Positions 6,882-16,376 of a stretch of 64,000 nucleotides of DNA are shown here, piece after piece; position 1 is the first letter of the stretch; each line of letters begins with the position of its first letter. A program made the position numbers and the translations under genes. Source of the DNA: Streptomyces candidus (GTDB lineage Bacteria; Actinomycetota; Actinomycetes; Streptomycetales; Streptomycetaceae); assembly GCF_014207445.1 (NCBI RefSeq), contig NZ_JACHEM010000007.1:1-64000 (forward strand). Direction: 5' to 3'. The notes under the pieces are model-generated. The model saw only the letters and a list, made by a program, of their open reading frames with translations, was not told the DNA's origin and did not search any database.

Positions 6882-8173
6882 CAGTTGGTCCTCCAGACCG
6901 CTACGCGCCAGCGTGACACCCAGCCGGTGATCAGCCCGGCGAGAAGGCCGACGAGCGCCATCACGCCCAGCAGCCACCAGCCGTGTCCGAGCCCGAAGGA
7001 CGCGACGTCGGAGGCGTTCGAAGGAGAGTCCACCAGGTCGATGGACAGTTCCACCGGCAGGCCCGGGGCGGTCTTCACCGACGGCGGGGCGGAGAACGAG
7101 CTGCTCACCCGCAGGCACACCGTCTCGGCCGGCGGTTCCTGACCCCTCTCCGTCTCTATGTCCGCCTTGGGGTAACGCAGCCCGGACGAGATCACGTCCG
7201 TGCGCCCGTCGCCGGACTCCTGGCCGCGCACGATCTCGCGACCGCTCAGCGTGGAGGCGCGCACCAGCACCCCGTAGTCGTTGTCGACCGCCCGGTCCGC
7301 GCCGACGCTCACCGACGCGCGCAACTCCTGGCCGGGCTTCACCGACACCTGGTACCAGCGGTGCTCGCCGAACTGCTCCCGGTCGGTGTAGAGACCGGCG
7401 CCCAGCTTCGGTGCGCCGGTGCACGAGGTACCGCCCTTGGTGGCGACCGGCGTCACCACCGGGTCGGCCGCCCGCTCCACCAGCTGCTTGACGCGCTGGG
7501 AGAGCTGGTCCTTGTGCTGCACGGCGGTGTAGGTGCCGCCGGTCGCCTCGGCGATGCAGGTGAGCTGCTGGCGGATCTTCGCGTTGGGCACCAGGCCGAG
7601 CGTGTCGATCACCAGGCTGGTGCCCTTCGCGGCGATCTCGCGGGCCACGACGCACGGGTCGAGGGGACCGCAGGTGTCCTCGCCGTCCGTGATGAGCACG
7701 ATCCGCCGGGTGGTGTCGCCACCCTCCAGGTCCTTCGCCGCGCCGAGCAGCGCCGGCCCCACCGGGGTGAAGCCGGTGGGGGCGAGCGTGGCGACGGCGG
7801 CCTTGGCCTCGGTCCGGTCGAGCTTGCCGACCGGGTAGAGCTGCCGGGTGTCCTTGCAGCCGAGCTGTTTGTCGGAGCCCGCGTAGTCGGCGCCCAACGT
7901 CCGTATGCCCAGACGGACTTCCTCGGGTGTTGCGTCCAGCACCTCGTTGAAGGCCTGCTTGGCCGCGGCCATCCGGGACTGCCCGTCGATGTCCCTGGCC
8001 CGCATCGAACCGCTGACGTCCAGCACGAGTTCGACCTTGGGGGCCTCCGTGGGCGCCCCCTCCGTCGTGTCCAGCCGGTCGTCTGCGGCAGCGGCGGCCG
8101 GCAGCAGCCCGGCGGCCAGGGCGGCGAGCAGTGTGCCGCACGCTCCGGCCGCCAGTCGTTTCCTTGTGATCAT
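6881..8173 (-). CDS. Secreted von Willebrand factor A domain protein, membrane-anchored
   Basis: The 430-aa protein has a Sec signal peptide (residues 1-30), then a VWA domain at about residues 47-225 with the metal-binding MIDAS motif DVSGSM near residue 52, the conserved Thr in TGFTPVGPAL and the Asp in ITDGEDTCG. A second extracytoplasmic domain follows (GLYTDREQFGEHRWYQVSV), then a C-terminal membrane helix (GWWLLGVMALVGLLAGLI) and a basic tail. VWA proteins of this layout act on the cell surface in adhesion or complex assembly. The substrate is unknown. It is the first gene of a coupled two-gene operon. Confidence 0.85.
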   Translation of the reverse strand: MITRKRLAAGACGTLLAALAAGLLPAAAAADDRLDTTEGAPTEAPKVELVLDVSGSMRARDIDGQSRMAAAKQAFNEVLDATPEEVRLGIRTLGADYAGSDKQLGCKDTRQLYPVGKLDRTEAKAAVATLAPTGFTPVGPALLGAAKDLEGGDTTRRIVLITDGEDTCGPLDPCVVAREIAAKGTSLVIDTLGLVPNAKIRQQLTCIAEATGGTYTAVQHKDQLSQRVKQLVERAADPVVTPVATKGGTSCTGAPKLGAGLYTDREQFGEHRWYQVSVKPGQELRASVSVGADRAVDNDYGVLVRASTLSGREIVRGQESGDGRTDVISSGLRYPKADIETERGQEPPAETVCLRVSSSFSAPPSVKTAPGLPVELSIDLVDSPSNASDVASFGLGHGWWLLGVMALVGLLAGLITGWVSRWRVAVWRTN

Positions 8174-8236
8174 CGCCGGATCCTATGAAAGATCGTCAGC
8201 CCTGCACAAAACGCGGCCGCTGCGTCGGAGAGGGAA

Positions 8237-10156
8237 CTACGGCCGCGGCGGTGTCAGCGTGACCAGGAACTTCCTCGCGGGCGCGACGTTCCCCGCCGCG
8301 TCGATCGTGCGGTACTCGACGGTGTGCGTCCGGTACTCCGGCGTCGCGTCGTCCCACGGCACCAGCCGGGGGGTGCCGAGCTTGCCGTACACGAGGTCGT
8401 CGACGTTTGTGCCGGACGGGGTGAAGCGCCACGGGGCCGCGGCATCCGTCGGCCAGCCGTAGTACGTGTACCAGCCGTCCCCGTTGACCCGGAACTGTGT
8501 GACCGTCGCGCCCCGCTGGTCGTCCGTCGCGCTCAGCTTCATGGTGAACGGTCCGTCGTAGACGTACTCGACGGGCTCACCGGGCCGTTGCACCGTGCGC
8601 AGCGGCTTCGAGAGCACGTACGAGGTGGTGGCCCGCGTCGCGTCGACGGTCCACCTCAGCACGGAGCCGCCGGTGCGGGCCTGGAGAGTGTGCGTGCGGC
8701 CGCCGGTCAGGGAGAGCTTGCTCAGGTCGAGATCGCGGTCGTTGCCGCGGCCGGTGGCGACGGGCCGCCCGTCGAGCGTCCAGTGGACGGCGGGGGAGCG
8801 GCGGGTGCTCGGGTGGGAGGTGTCGGCGTACACGACGGAGCGTGCGCCGACCGGCCTGTCGGTGGCGGTGTGTCCGGTGAACCGCGCCCGCCCCTCGGTG
8901 TGCCGGGTGCGTACCGTACGGTCCACGGTCCAGCTCACGGTACGGCTCAGCGCGGTGGAGGCGCGCACCGCGGGGTCCCGTACGAAGGGGGTCGGATCGG
9001 TGACGGTGGCGGTCAGGGTGTGCGGGCCCCTGCCTACGTGCAGCCGCCTCAGGTCGAGACTTCTCGCGCCGTACGTACGCGGCACCACCGTGCCGTCCAG
9101 TCGCCAGACCACGTCCAGCGCGCCGCCCACCGGGTGCAGGGTGTCCACCCAGACGGTGCGGTCGGTGCCGAGGGCGGCGGTGTTCGGGGTGTGGTCCTGC
9201 ACCAGGTTCACCTTGTTCGAGATGGCCTGGGTCATCACCTCGCGCTCGACCTGATCGAAGTCGTAGCCGAGGGTTTTCATCATCGAGTGCTTGCTCGGCC
9301 GCCAGACGCCCTTGGTGGAGTACAGGCCGCCCTCGTGACGGCCGATGCGCCCGCCGGAGAGGCTCTCCTCGCCGAGCCAGCGCCACCACTTCTGCTGCTT
9401 GGCACGCATCTCCTGCTCGGTGAGGAGGGTGTGGTGGGTCGAAGCCGGTTCGCCGCCCCGGTAGGTGCCGCCGGGGACGCCGCGCCCGTAGTAGTCGTAC
9501 TCGTCGTCGAGCTTGCCGAGGGAGTGGCCGATCTCGTGCGGGGTGATGAGGGCGGAGAGGGCGTTGCCGCCGGATGCGGTGGCCCAGGCACCGCCCGCGC
9601 CTCCGTAGGTCTCGCTGTTGGCGAGGGCAACGATCTGCCGGTTGGCGCCCTTCGTGCCCGGTACGAGATCGGCGGCGGCGTCCGCCTTCCTCGTGTCGAC
9701 GGTCAGCAGCCGTTGCACGCTGCCCGCGTTGCAGCCGCCCCAGAACGCCATGTCGAGCGGGGTGTCACGGCGGGCGTCGGTGAGGCCCGGGTCGCAGTCG
9801 ACACCGGACTCGGGGGAGGGCGTCTGGACCGCCCACACGTTGATGTAGGAGCGGTAGGAGGCGAACGGCTCGATGCTCCACAGCACGTTCATGTGCTTCT
9901 CGACGTCCGCCCGGAACCCGGGGAGTTCGGCGGCGGTGTATCCGTCGCCGAGGACGACGAGGTTGAAGCGCTTGTCGGCGGGCCCGGTGGTCTGGACGGG
10001 GACGACCACGGCGTCCGCCGGTGCGGCGGAAGCGCGGCCGGCGGCGAGTGCCGGGGGAGGGGTGACGGCCGCCGTGAGGCAGCCGGCGAGGAGCGCGGAC
10101 GCCGTGGCCAGGAGTGCGGATCTCTTCTTGGTGCGCGAGGATCGCATGGGTCGCAT
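8237..10156 (-). CDS. Secreted M64-family zinc metallopeptidase
   Basis: The 639-aa protein starts MRPMRSSRTKKRS and has a Sec-type signal peptide (ALLATASALLAGCLTAAVTP); the Cys in LAGC could also be a lipobox. The peptidase domain (about residues 60-330) has VVLGDGYTAAE, typical of the IgA-peptidase M64 family, and the zinc site HEIGHSLGKLDDEY near residue 205 (two His, Glu, distal Asp). The C-terminal half holds repeated beta-rich segments, each with WTVD or WTLDG motifs, probably Ig-like or carbohydrate/protein-binding modules. It is transcribed divergently from the ABC transporter operon. A signal peptide directly after the chosen ATG supports this start over one 31 codons further upstream. 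Confidence 0.85.
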   Translation of the reverse strand: MRPMRSSRTKKRSALLATASALLAGCLTAAVTPPPALAAGRASAAPADAVVVPVQTTGPADKRFNLVVLGDGYTAAELPGFRADVEKHMNVLWSIEPFASYRSYINVWAVQTPSPESGVDCDPGLTDARRDTPLDMAFWGGCNAGSVQRLLTVDTRKADAAADLVPGTKGANRQIVALANSETYGGAGGAWATASGGNALSALITPHEIGHSLGKLDDEYDYYGRGVPGGTYRGGEPASTHHTLLTEQEMRAKQQKWWRWLGEESLSGGRIGRHEGGLYSTKGVWRPSKHSMMKTLGYDFDQVEREVMTQAISNKVNLVQDHTPNTAALGTDRTVWVDTLHPVGGALDVVWRLDGTVVPRTYGARSLDLRRLHVGRGPHTLTATVTDPTPFVRDPAVRASTALSRTVSWTVDRTVRTRHTEGRARFTGHTATDRPVGARSVVYADTSHPSTRRSPAVHWTLDGRPVATGRGNDRDLDLSKLSLTGGRTHTLQARTGGSVLRWTVDATRATTSYVLSKPLRTVQRPGEPVEYVYDGPFTMKLSATDDQRGATVTQFRVNGDGWYTYYGWPTDAAAPWRFTPSGTNVDDLVYGKLGTPRLVPWDDATPEYRTHTVEYRTIDAAGNVAPARKFLVTLTPPRP

Positions 10157-10329
10157 GGCCGGGAGCGTACGACCGCGGCCAACTGGGCGTAAAGAGGCCC
10201 CAGTTGCGCAAGAGCTGCGCTCGGGGGCCGGAAGCGGCGAAGAATTCACCGCCTCGTCACACGTTCCAGAATGCGGACGAACATCGATTCGACGTGGACA
10301 AAGCGCCTGCTCACTGCCACTCTCGCGCC

Positions 10330-11259
10330 ATGCGCCCTGCCATGTCTTCCCACAGTGCTGTTCTTCGCCGTGCCGACCGCCCCGCGCACCGTGCGGCCCG
10401 CGGCCTCACCGCCCTCGCGGTCGTCGTCTCGGCGGCCTTCGCAGCCGGTTGCGCCCCGCAGCCGGAGCCGTCTTCCTCCGCGGCGGGCCCGGCGGCTCCG
10501 GGCGACGCGTGCCCGAAGGGCGAACTGGCCACCGAGACGGCGGGCAAGCTGACGGTGGGCACCGACAAGCCCGCGTACGCACCCTGGTTCAAGGACGACA
10601 ACCCCGAGAACGGCCAGGGCTACGAGTCCGCCGTCGCGTACGCGGTGGCCGAGAAGCTCGGTTACGCGAAGCAGGACGTCGTCTGGCGGACGGTCGCCTT
10701 CAACAACGCCTTCGCGCCCGGCCAGAAGAAGTTCGACTTCGACCTCAGCCAGATCTCCATCAGCGAGTCCCGCAAGAAGGCCGTCGACTTCTCCTCCGGC
10801 TACTACGACGTACGGCAGACCGTCGTCGCTCTGAAGAACTCCAAGGCGGCGAAGGCCACCTCGGTCGCCGACCTCAAGGGCGTGAAACTCGGCGCGCAGG
10901 TCGGCACGACCAGCCTCGACGTCATCAACGAGGTCATCCGGCCCGGCGAGAGGCCCGCGGTCTACCAGAAGAACGACCTGGCCAAGGCGGCGTTGAAGAA
11001 CGGCCAGGTGGACGCCATCGTCGTCGACCTGCCCACCGCCTTCTACATCACCGGCGCCGAAGTCCCGGAGGCCACCGTCGTCGGCCAGTTCGAGGACACC
11101 CCTGGCAGGGCGGAGCAGTTCGGCCTCGTACTCGACAAGGGCAGCGCGCTGACCGGCTGCGTGAGCGGCGCGGTCGACGCCCTGCGCAAGGACGGCACGC
11201 TCGCCCAGCTGGAGAAGCAGTGGCTGGCGGACGCCGTCGACGCGCCGGTGCTCAAGTGA
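10330..11259 (+). CDS. Solute-binding lipoprotein of a polar amino-acid ABC transporter
   Basis: The 309-aa protein has a lipoprotein signal with a lipobox ending in AAGC near residue 43, then an SBP_bac_3 (PBP type II) domain: GKLTVGTDKPAYAPWF, NGQGYESAVAYAVAEKLGY, then QISISESRKKAVDFSSGYYD, which is the classic amino-acid-binding signature. It is tethered outside the membrane and delivers an amino acid or small cationic compound to the permease encoded next. The stop overlaps the GTG of the permease gene (GTGA). No recognition residues identify the ligand. Confidence 0.9.
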   Translation: MRPAMSSHSAVLRRADRPAHRAARGLTALAVVVSAAFAAGCAPQPEPSSSAAGPAAPGDACPKGELATETAGKLTVGTDKPAYAPWFKDDNPENGQGYESAVAYAVAEKLGYAKQDVVWRTVAFNNAFAPGQKKFDFDLSQISISESRKKAVDFSSGYYDVRQTVVALKNSKAAKATSVADLKGVKLGAQVGTTSLDVINEVIRPGERPAVYQKNDLAKAALKNGQVDAIVVDLPTAFYITGAEVPEATVVGQFEDTPGRAEQFGLVLDKGSALTGCVSGAVDALRKDGTLAQLEKQWLADAVDAPVLK

Positions 11260-12137
11260 CGCTCCACAGAGCGGAGTCGACGGATCGGGACGGCTACGTC
11301 CCCTCCGCCCGGCGCCTCGAACGCGAACGCTTCAAACGCGCCCGTACCCGCCGTGCCACCGCCGTCGCCGCGATCAGCACCCTCGTCACGGCGGCGGTCC
11401 TGTACGTGGTCGTCGTCAACTCCCCGGGCTGGCAGCGGACCCGCGAGACCTTCTTCGACCCGGCCTTCGCCGCGAAGGCGTTCCCGGACGTCATGCGCGG
11501 TCTGTGGCTCAACCTCCGCCTGCTGGTGGTGTGCGGGGCGTCCGTCCTCGTCCTCGGCATGCTGCTCGCCGTCGCACGCACCCTGCGCGGGCCGGCCTTC
11601 TTCCCGCTGCGGGCACTGGCCACCGCGTACACGGACTTCTTCCGCGGGCTGCCCCTGATCATCAACCTGCTCATCGTCGTCTTCGGCGTCCCCGCCCTGC
11701 GCCTGACGGGCGTCACGACAGAGCCGGTGATCCTGGGCGGAGTCGCCCTGACCCTGACGTACTCGGCGTACGTCGCCGAGGTCTTCCGCGCGGGCATCGA
11801 GTCCGTCCACCCCTCACAGCGCGCGGCGGCCAGGTCGCTCGGCCTGTCCCACCGCAAGACGCTGCGGTACGTGGTGCTGCCGCAAGCGGTGCGCAGAGTC
11901 GTACCCCCGCTGCTCAACGACCTCGTCTCGCTCCAGAAGGACACGGGCCTCGTCTCCATCGCGGGCGCGGTCGACGCGGTCTACGCGGCGCAGATCATCG
12001 CCAGCCGCGACTTCAACTACACCCCGTACATCGTGGCGGGGCTCGTCTTCGTCGCGCTGACCATCCCGATGACCCGGTTCACGGACTGGGTGACGGCCCG
12101 GATGGACCGGCAGCGGGCCCAAGGAGGAACGGTATGA
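11256..12137 (+). CDS. Amino-acid ABC transporter permease (His/Glu/Gln/Arg/opine family)
   Basis: The 293-aa protein begins at a GTG that overlaps the previous stop. It has about five membrane helices; the first is TAVAAISTLVTAAVLYVVVV, and the HEQRo-type permease block starts at about residue 85 (FPDVMRGLWLNLRLLVV). The EAA loop contacting the ATPase is visible as EVFRAGIESVHPSQRAAARS (about residues 180-199) followed by LGLS. TDFFRGLPLIINLLIV is also a family signature. It is the second gene of a coupled three-gene operon and its end overlaps the ATPase start as ATGA. One permease gene implies a homodimeric channel. Confidence 0.9.
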   Translation: MTLHRAESTDRDGYVPSARRLERERFKRARTRRATAVAAISTLVTAAVLYVVVVNSPGWQRTRETFFDPAFAAKAFPDVMRGLWLNLRLLVVCGASVLVLGMLLAVARTLRGPAFFPLRALATAYTDFFRGLPLIINLLIVVFGVPALRLTGVTTEPVILGGVALTLTYSAYVAEVFRAGIESVHPSQRAAARSLGLSHRKTLRYVVLPQAVRRVVPPLLNDLVSLQKDTGLVSIAGAVDAVYAAQIIASRDFNYTPYIVAGLVFVALTIPMTRFTDWVTARMDRQRAQGGTV

Positions 12138-12904
12138 CGACGTCCGACGCGGATCCGGTACTGCGGCTCCAGTCCGTGCGCAAGACGTACGGCAAGGGCG
12201 GCGGCACGGTCGTCCTGCGCGACGTGGACCTCGACGTCGCCCCGCACACGGTCACCGCCCTGATCGGAGCTTCCGGCTCCGGCAAGTCGACGCTGCTGCG
12301 CTGCGTGAACCTCCTGGAGGAGATCGACGACGGCGCGATCCTTCTCGACGGCGTGGACATCACCGACCCGCGCACCGACCCCGACCAGGTGCGCCGGCGG
12401 ATCGGCGTCGTCTTCCAGGCGTACAACCTCTTCCCCCACATGTCCGTCCTCGACAACGTCACGCTCGCTCCCCGGCGGGTGCACGGCGTCGGGCGTGCCG
12501 AGGCGGAGGGGAGGGCCCGCGAACTGCTGGAACGGCTCGGACTGGGCAAGAAGGCCGACGAGTACCCGGACCGGCTGAGCGGCGGCCAGCAGCAACGCGC
12601 CGCCATCGTGCGGGCATTGGCGGTGCGCCCCCGGCTGCTCCTGCTCGACGAGATCACCGCCGCGCTGGACCCCGAGCTGGTCGGGGAAGTGTTGAGCGTG
12701 GTGCGGGACCTCAAGGACGAGGGCATGACGATGGTCCTGGCCACCCACGAGATGGGGTTCGCCCGCGAAGTCGCCGACCAGGTGTGCTTCCTGGACGCCG
12801 GGGTGGTGCTGGAGCGGGGGACGCCGGCGGAGGTGTTCGGGGCGCCGCAGCAGGAACGAACGCAACAGTTCCTCAGCCGAATTGTGGAGGCCGGGCGGCT
12901 CTGA
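12134..12904 (+). CDS. Amino-acid ABC transporter ATP-binding subunit
   Basis: The 256-aa ATPase shows Walker A GASGSGKST (about residue 42), Q-loop VVFQAYNLFPHMSVLDNV, signature LSGGQQQRAAIVRAL, Walker B LLLLDEITAAL and H-loop LATHEMGFAREVAD. These match GlnQ/HisP-type ATPases. In the Walker B/D-loop stretch the residue after DE is Ile (DEIT) where Pro (DEPT) is more usual; DEIT does occur in this subfamily. A strong AAGGAGGAA precedes the ATG, which overlaps the permease stop. It closes the operon; the NACHT gene begins only 25 nt later. Confidence 0.92.
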   Translation: MTTSDADPVLRLQSVRKTYGKGGGTVVLRDVDLDVAPHTVTALIGASGSGKSTLLRCVNLLEEIDDGAILLDGVDITDPRTDPDQVRRRIGVVFQAYNLFPHMSVLDNVTLAPRRVHGVGRAEAEGRARELLERLGLGKKADEYPDRLSGGQQQRAAIVRALAVRPRLLLLDEITAALDPELVGEVLSVVRDLKDEGMTMVLATHEMGFAREVADQVCFLDAGVVLERGTPAEVFGAPQQERTQQFLSRIVEAGRL

Positions 12905-12929
12905 CAGTGCTGCGTGCTACATCTTGACC

Positions 12930-15900
12930 ATGCGGGGACGACGACTTGTGAGTTACCGGGACGCGGTAGCGATCCTGGGCGGCGACAGCGAGGCACTGGC
13001 GGCCGCGGACCGGGCGCTGGGCGGAGCGCTGTCCGTGGCCACGGGGGGCGCGAGCGACGCGGTCCTCGGACTGTTCGGCGCTCAGGGGCGGCTGCTGCGC
13101 CTGGGACGGGACCTGACGGCCGGTCTGCGGGACCGGCTGGGGTCCTCCGAGCGGGCCGAGCGCACGGAGAAGATCGCTGCGGCACACGCGGTACTGGTGC
13201 TCACGGCGTTCTTCGAAGCGGCGGCGGAGGCCGATCTTCCTTTCTCTCTTGCCGAGTTGGAGCTGACCCGGAGCGAACAGATCGCCCTCGCCGACGGTGA
13301 CGGGGCGGCGGGCTCTTTCGTGCGCGCCCTGCTGTCCGCGGGGGTGCCGCAGCCGAACCCGACGCAGCCCTTCGAGCAGACCTTGACCCGGCTCTACGGC
13401 TGGTACGGGACGCCCGTCCACAAGCTCTGGGAGTTCCTGCGCGGCCTCGCGGTGTGGGAGCGGCTGGAGGAGAGCGAACGGTCCCGTGCGGAAACCACCC
13501 TCCGCGGCCTCGACCGGCGGGCGGTGGGACGCTACGAGGAACTGTTCGCCCGCCTCGCCCTTGAGGTGCCCGAATTCGGCTTCTGGTCCGGGCAGATGGA
13601 GCACCGGGCGACCCGGCACGAGGTACGCCGGTCCCTGGCAGGCATCCGCTCCGCCCTTTCCGGTCTCGCCGCCGTCCCCGCTCTCGGCCACGCCGGCGCC
13701 CAGCTGACCGCCGGATACCGGGCGGCACTGGACAAGGCGATCCTCTCCGAAGGGAGAGCCCCCAGCGGCCTCGCCCTGCCGACTCTCACCGAGGGCTACG
13801 TCGACCCGGACTTCCGGGTCGCCCATGTGGCGGGGGAGAGCAGCGGCCCGGCAGGGGAGGAGTGGTGGGAGGAGGTGCCCGTACGCTCGGACCTCACCGA
13901 GTTCCTCGCCGCGTCCCTGACCTCCCTCGGGTCCATGACCACCCCCCTGCTGGTGCTCGGCCAGCCGGGCGCGGGCAAGTCGGTCCTGACGAAGATCCTC
14001 GCGGCGAGACTGCCCGGTACCGGGTTCCTGCCCGTCCGCATCGTCCTCCGGGAGATCCGCGCCGAGGACGACGTACAGGACCAGATCGAGCACGCGGTAC
14101 GCCTGGCCACCGGCGAGCGGGTCTCGTGGCCGGAACTGGTGCGGTCGGCGGCGGGCGCGGTGCCGGTGCTGCTGTTCGACGGCTTCGACGAACTGTTGCA
14201 GGCGACGGGTGTCAGCCAGACCGACTACCTGCTGCGGATCGCCAGGTTCCAGCAGCGCGAGGCCGACCAGGGCCGGCCCGTCCACGCGCTGGTCACCAGC
14301 AGGACCGCCGTCGCGGACCGGGCCCGCTGCCCCGACGGCACGGTCGCCCTGCGGCTGGAGCCCTTCCGCGAGCCGCACGTCGCCCGCTGGCTGGACGTCT
14401 GGAACGAGCTCAACGCCCCCCACTTCACCGCCCGGGGCCTGCGGCCGCTCTCCGCCGAGGTGGTGGGCCGGCACAGCGAACTGGCCTCCCAGCCGTTGCT
14501 CCTGCTGATGCTCGCCCTCTACGACGCGACCAACAACGCACTCCAGCAGGACGCCGGCAGCGGAGAACCGCTGGGCGCGGCCGACCTCTACGAGGAACTG
14601 CTGACCTCCTTCGCGGTCCGCGAGATAGGCAAGTCCGGCGAAGGCCTGGACGAACGTCTGCTGGCCGACCACACCGAACGCGAACTCCAGCGGCTCTCCC
14701 TCATTGCCTTCGGTATCCTCAACCGGCGCCGCCAGTGGATCACCACCGACGAACTCGACCAGGACCTCGCCGCGCTGCTGGGCCGCCCCGACCTCCGGTC
14801 CGCCGACTTCAGGGCCCCGCTCGGCCAGGCGGAGATCGCCCTCGGCCGGTTCTTCTTCGTACAGCGCGCCCAGGCCCTCCAGGACGAACACCAGCTCGTG
14901 ACCTACGAGTTCCTGCACGCCACCTTCGGCGAGTACCTGGCCGCGCGGCTCGCCGTACAGATCCTGTCCGGGCTGCTCGGGCAGCGCCCCGCACTGGCGC
15001 TGGGCCGGGTGAGCGTCGACGACGACCTGCTGTACGCGCTGCTGTCGTACAACCTGCTGGCCTCACGGCAGATGCTGCGTTTCGTCGAAGCCCGGCTGGC
15101 GAAACTGCCGGACAACGACCGCGAGCGCCTCGCCGCCCTGCTCGTCACGGTGATGGAGGACGCGCGCGAGCGCGGGGCGCACCAGTACGCCGACTACCGG
15201 CCGATCCGGCGGGCGACGGCAGCCAGGCACGGCAAGTACGAGGCGAACCTCATCCTGATGACCGTGCTGCTGCGCGGAAGCGTCACCACGAGCCGGCTCT
15301 TCCCGGATGCGGCCGACCCGGCGGGCATCTGGTGGCACCGCACCCAGCTGTGGCGCTCCGCCCTGACGGAACAGGAGTGGACGGACTTCGCGCTCGCGCT
15401 GGAGGTCCGGTGGGGGTGGGCGGACGGGCGCCGGGAGCTGACGGTGGAGCGGCGGTCAGGCGAGGGGTTCGCCGCGCACGCCATCGACCCGTACTGGGTG
15501 TTCCGCCACGCACCGGGCAGCGACACCCACGAATGGGAGCGCTCGTGGTCGCGGGCTTACTGGTACGAGATCCAGCACAAGATGGGGGTCGCGGGCGGAA
15601 CCAACGATTCGATCGTCCGGCACGCGGTGGACCCGATGTTCCGGCACTTCGGGGCGGCCGTCACGAGCTTCTTCGGCGAAGCCCGGGGCGGCACGGCCGC
15701 CTCGTACGCGCACGACCTGACGGAGCTGTGGCTTCTGAGCAGTCTGGGGGACTCGCCGGACGACCTGGCCAAGCATTACCGGCGATGCGCTCGTCTCCTG
15801 GACCACGCCCGGAACCTCGACGGGCCTTTCGGACACCGCGTCGCCGCACTGGTGCTCGCCCAACTGCGTACGGACGCGTCCCGGCTGCCGACGGGGGTGG

Positions 15901-16208
15901 TCGCCGAGGTGCTGCTGGCCGCTCTGGGGGTCGCGTCGGACGAACTCGTGGAGACGATGGCGCGCATCGCGGTGAACAGACTCGACGAGGCGGGCGGAGA
16001 CGGCCGGCAGACGCCTGCGAACGAGGTACCGGTGCTCATCCTGGCCCTCGTGCGCACACTGCACGTGTTCCGCAGCGCGACGAGGGCGGCGGAAGTGCAC
16101 CAGTGGGTGGTTGACGTCTCGGCCGGCCCGGCGTCGAGGCTCTTGGAGCAGGACGAGCTGTACATCGCGAGCTTCTTGTCACGGGTCTACGGCGCGGACC
16201 CGGGGTGA
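12930..16208 (+). CDS. NACHT-domain STAND NTPase with N-terminal helical (NNH-type) domain
   Basis: The 1092-aa protein has three parts. Residues about 1-270 are all-helical and begin with YRDAVAILGGDSEALAAADR, which I take for one of the NNH (NACHT N-terminal helical) domains, probably NNH7. A NACHT NTPase follows, with Walker A GQPGAGKS near residue 344 and Walker B VLLFDGFDEL near 412, and ends with the winged-helix signature FLHATFGEYLAARL near 665. The remaining 400 residues are helical with no recognised repeat and would be the sensor. Such proteins are prokaryotic relatives of NLR immune receptors, and several confer phage defence. No effector enzyme is fused or adjacent. The start is uncertain: a GTG at 12948 is equally possible. 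Confidence 0.8.
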   Translation: MRGRRLVSYRDAVAILGGDSEALAAADRALGGALSVATGGASDAVLGLFGAQGRLLRLGRDLTAGLRDRLGSSERAERTEKIAAAHAVLVLTAFFEAAAEADLPFSLAELELTRSEQIALADGDGAAGSFVRALLSAGVPQPNPTQPFEQTLTRLYGWYGTPVHKLWEFLRGLAVWERLEESERSRAETTLRGLDRRAVGRYEELFARLALEVPEFGFWSGQMEHRATRHEVRRSLAGIRSALSGLAAVPALGHAGAQLTAGYRAALDKAILSEGRAPSGLALPTLTEGYVDPDFRVAHVAGESSGPAGEEWWEEVPVRSDLTEFLAASLTSLGSMTTPLLVLGQPGAGKSVLTKILAARLPGTGFLPVRIVLREIRAEDDVQDQIEHAVRLATGERVSWPELVRSAAGAVPVLLFDGFDELLQATGVSQTDYLLRIARFQQREADQGRPVHALVTSRTAVADRARCPDGTVALRLEPFREPHVARWLDVWNELNAPHFTARGLRPLSAEVVGRHSELASQPLLLLMLALYDATNNALQQDAGSGEPLGAADLYEELLTSFAVREIGKSGEGLDERLLADHTERELQRLSLIAFGILNRRRQWITTDELDQDLAALLGRPDLRSADFRAPLGQAEIALGRFFFVQRAQALQDEHQLVTYEFLHATFGEYLAARLAVQILSGLLGQRPALALGRVSVDDDLLYALLSYNLLASRQMLRFVEARLAKLPDNDRERLAALLVTVMEDARERGAHQYADYRPIRRATAARHGKYEANLILMTVLLRGSVTTSRLFPDAADPAGIWWHRTQLWRSALTEQEWTDFALALEVRWGWADGRRELTVERRSGEGFAAHAIDPYWVFRHAPGSDTHEWERSWSRAYWYEIQHKMGVAGGTNDSIVRHAVDPMFRHFGAAVTSFFGEARGGTAASYAHDLTELWLLSSLGDSPDDLAKHYRRCARLLDHARNLDGPFGHRVAALVLAQLRTDASRLPTGVVAEVLLAALGVASDELVETMARIAVNRLDEAGGDGRQTPANEVPVLILALVRTLHVFRSATRAAEVHQWVVDVSAGPASRLLEQDELYIASFLSRVYGADPG

Positions 16209-16215
16209 GCCCCGG
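16200..16215 (+). terminator. Short hairpin over the NACHT gene stop codon
   Basis: CCGGGG (16200-16205) and CCCCGG (16210-16215) pair perfectly around TGAG, which contains the stop codon. No T-tract follows. Confidence 0.35.
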
Positions 16216-16247
16216 CCGTACGGTCCCGATCCATCTGCCCCAGCCCC

Positions 16248-16260
16248 TTACCAGTGGTAA
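16248..16260. promoter_or_regulatory. 13-bp perfect palindrome in a convergent gap
   Basis: TTACCA-G-TGGTAA lies in the 168-nt gap between the NACHT gene and the Nudix gene, which converge. A protein-binding site is unusual at such a place. A small untranslated RNA or an internal promoter is possible but not supported by anything else I can see. Confidence 0.3.
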
Positions 16261-16376
16261 CCGCAACGTGAGTCGCAGGAGCACAGGACGGCCCTGCCCG
16301 TCATGGGGGACATCCCCGTCAACGCACTTACGGGCGGGGCGAGTTGCATGGCCGATGTGCGACGGTCGGCGGTTGC

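Noticed and set aside
6072..8141. One minus-strand frame of 689 codons spanning both VWA-operon genes
   Set aside because: Only its last 269 codons, from the ATG at 6881, are coding. The rest is a shifted reading of the VWA gene, which has signal peptide and MIDAS motif in its own frame.
12873..14918. A minus-strand frame of 681 codons opposite the NACHT gene
   Set aside because: The plus-strand product has Walker A, Walker B and the winged-helix motif; the antisense product has no recognisable domain.
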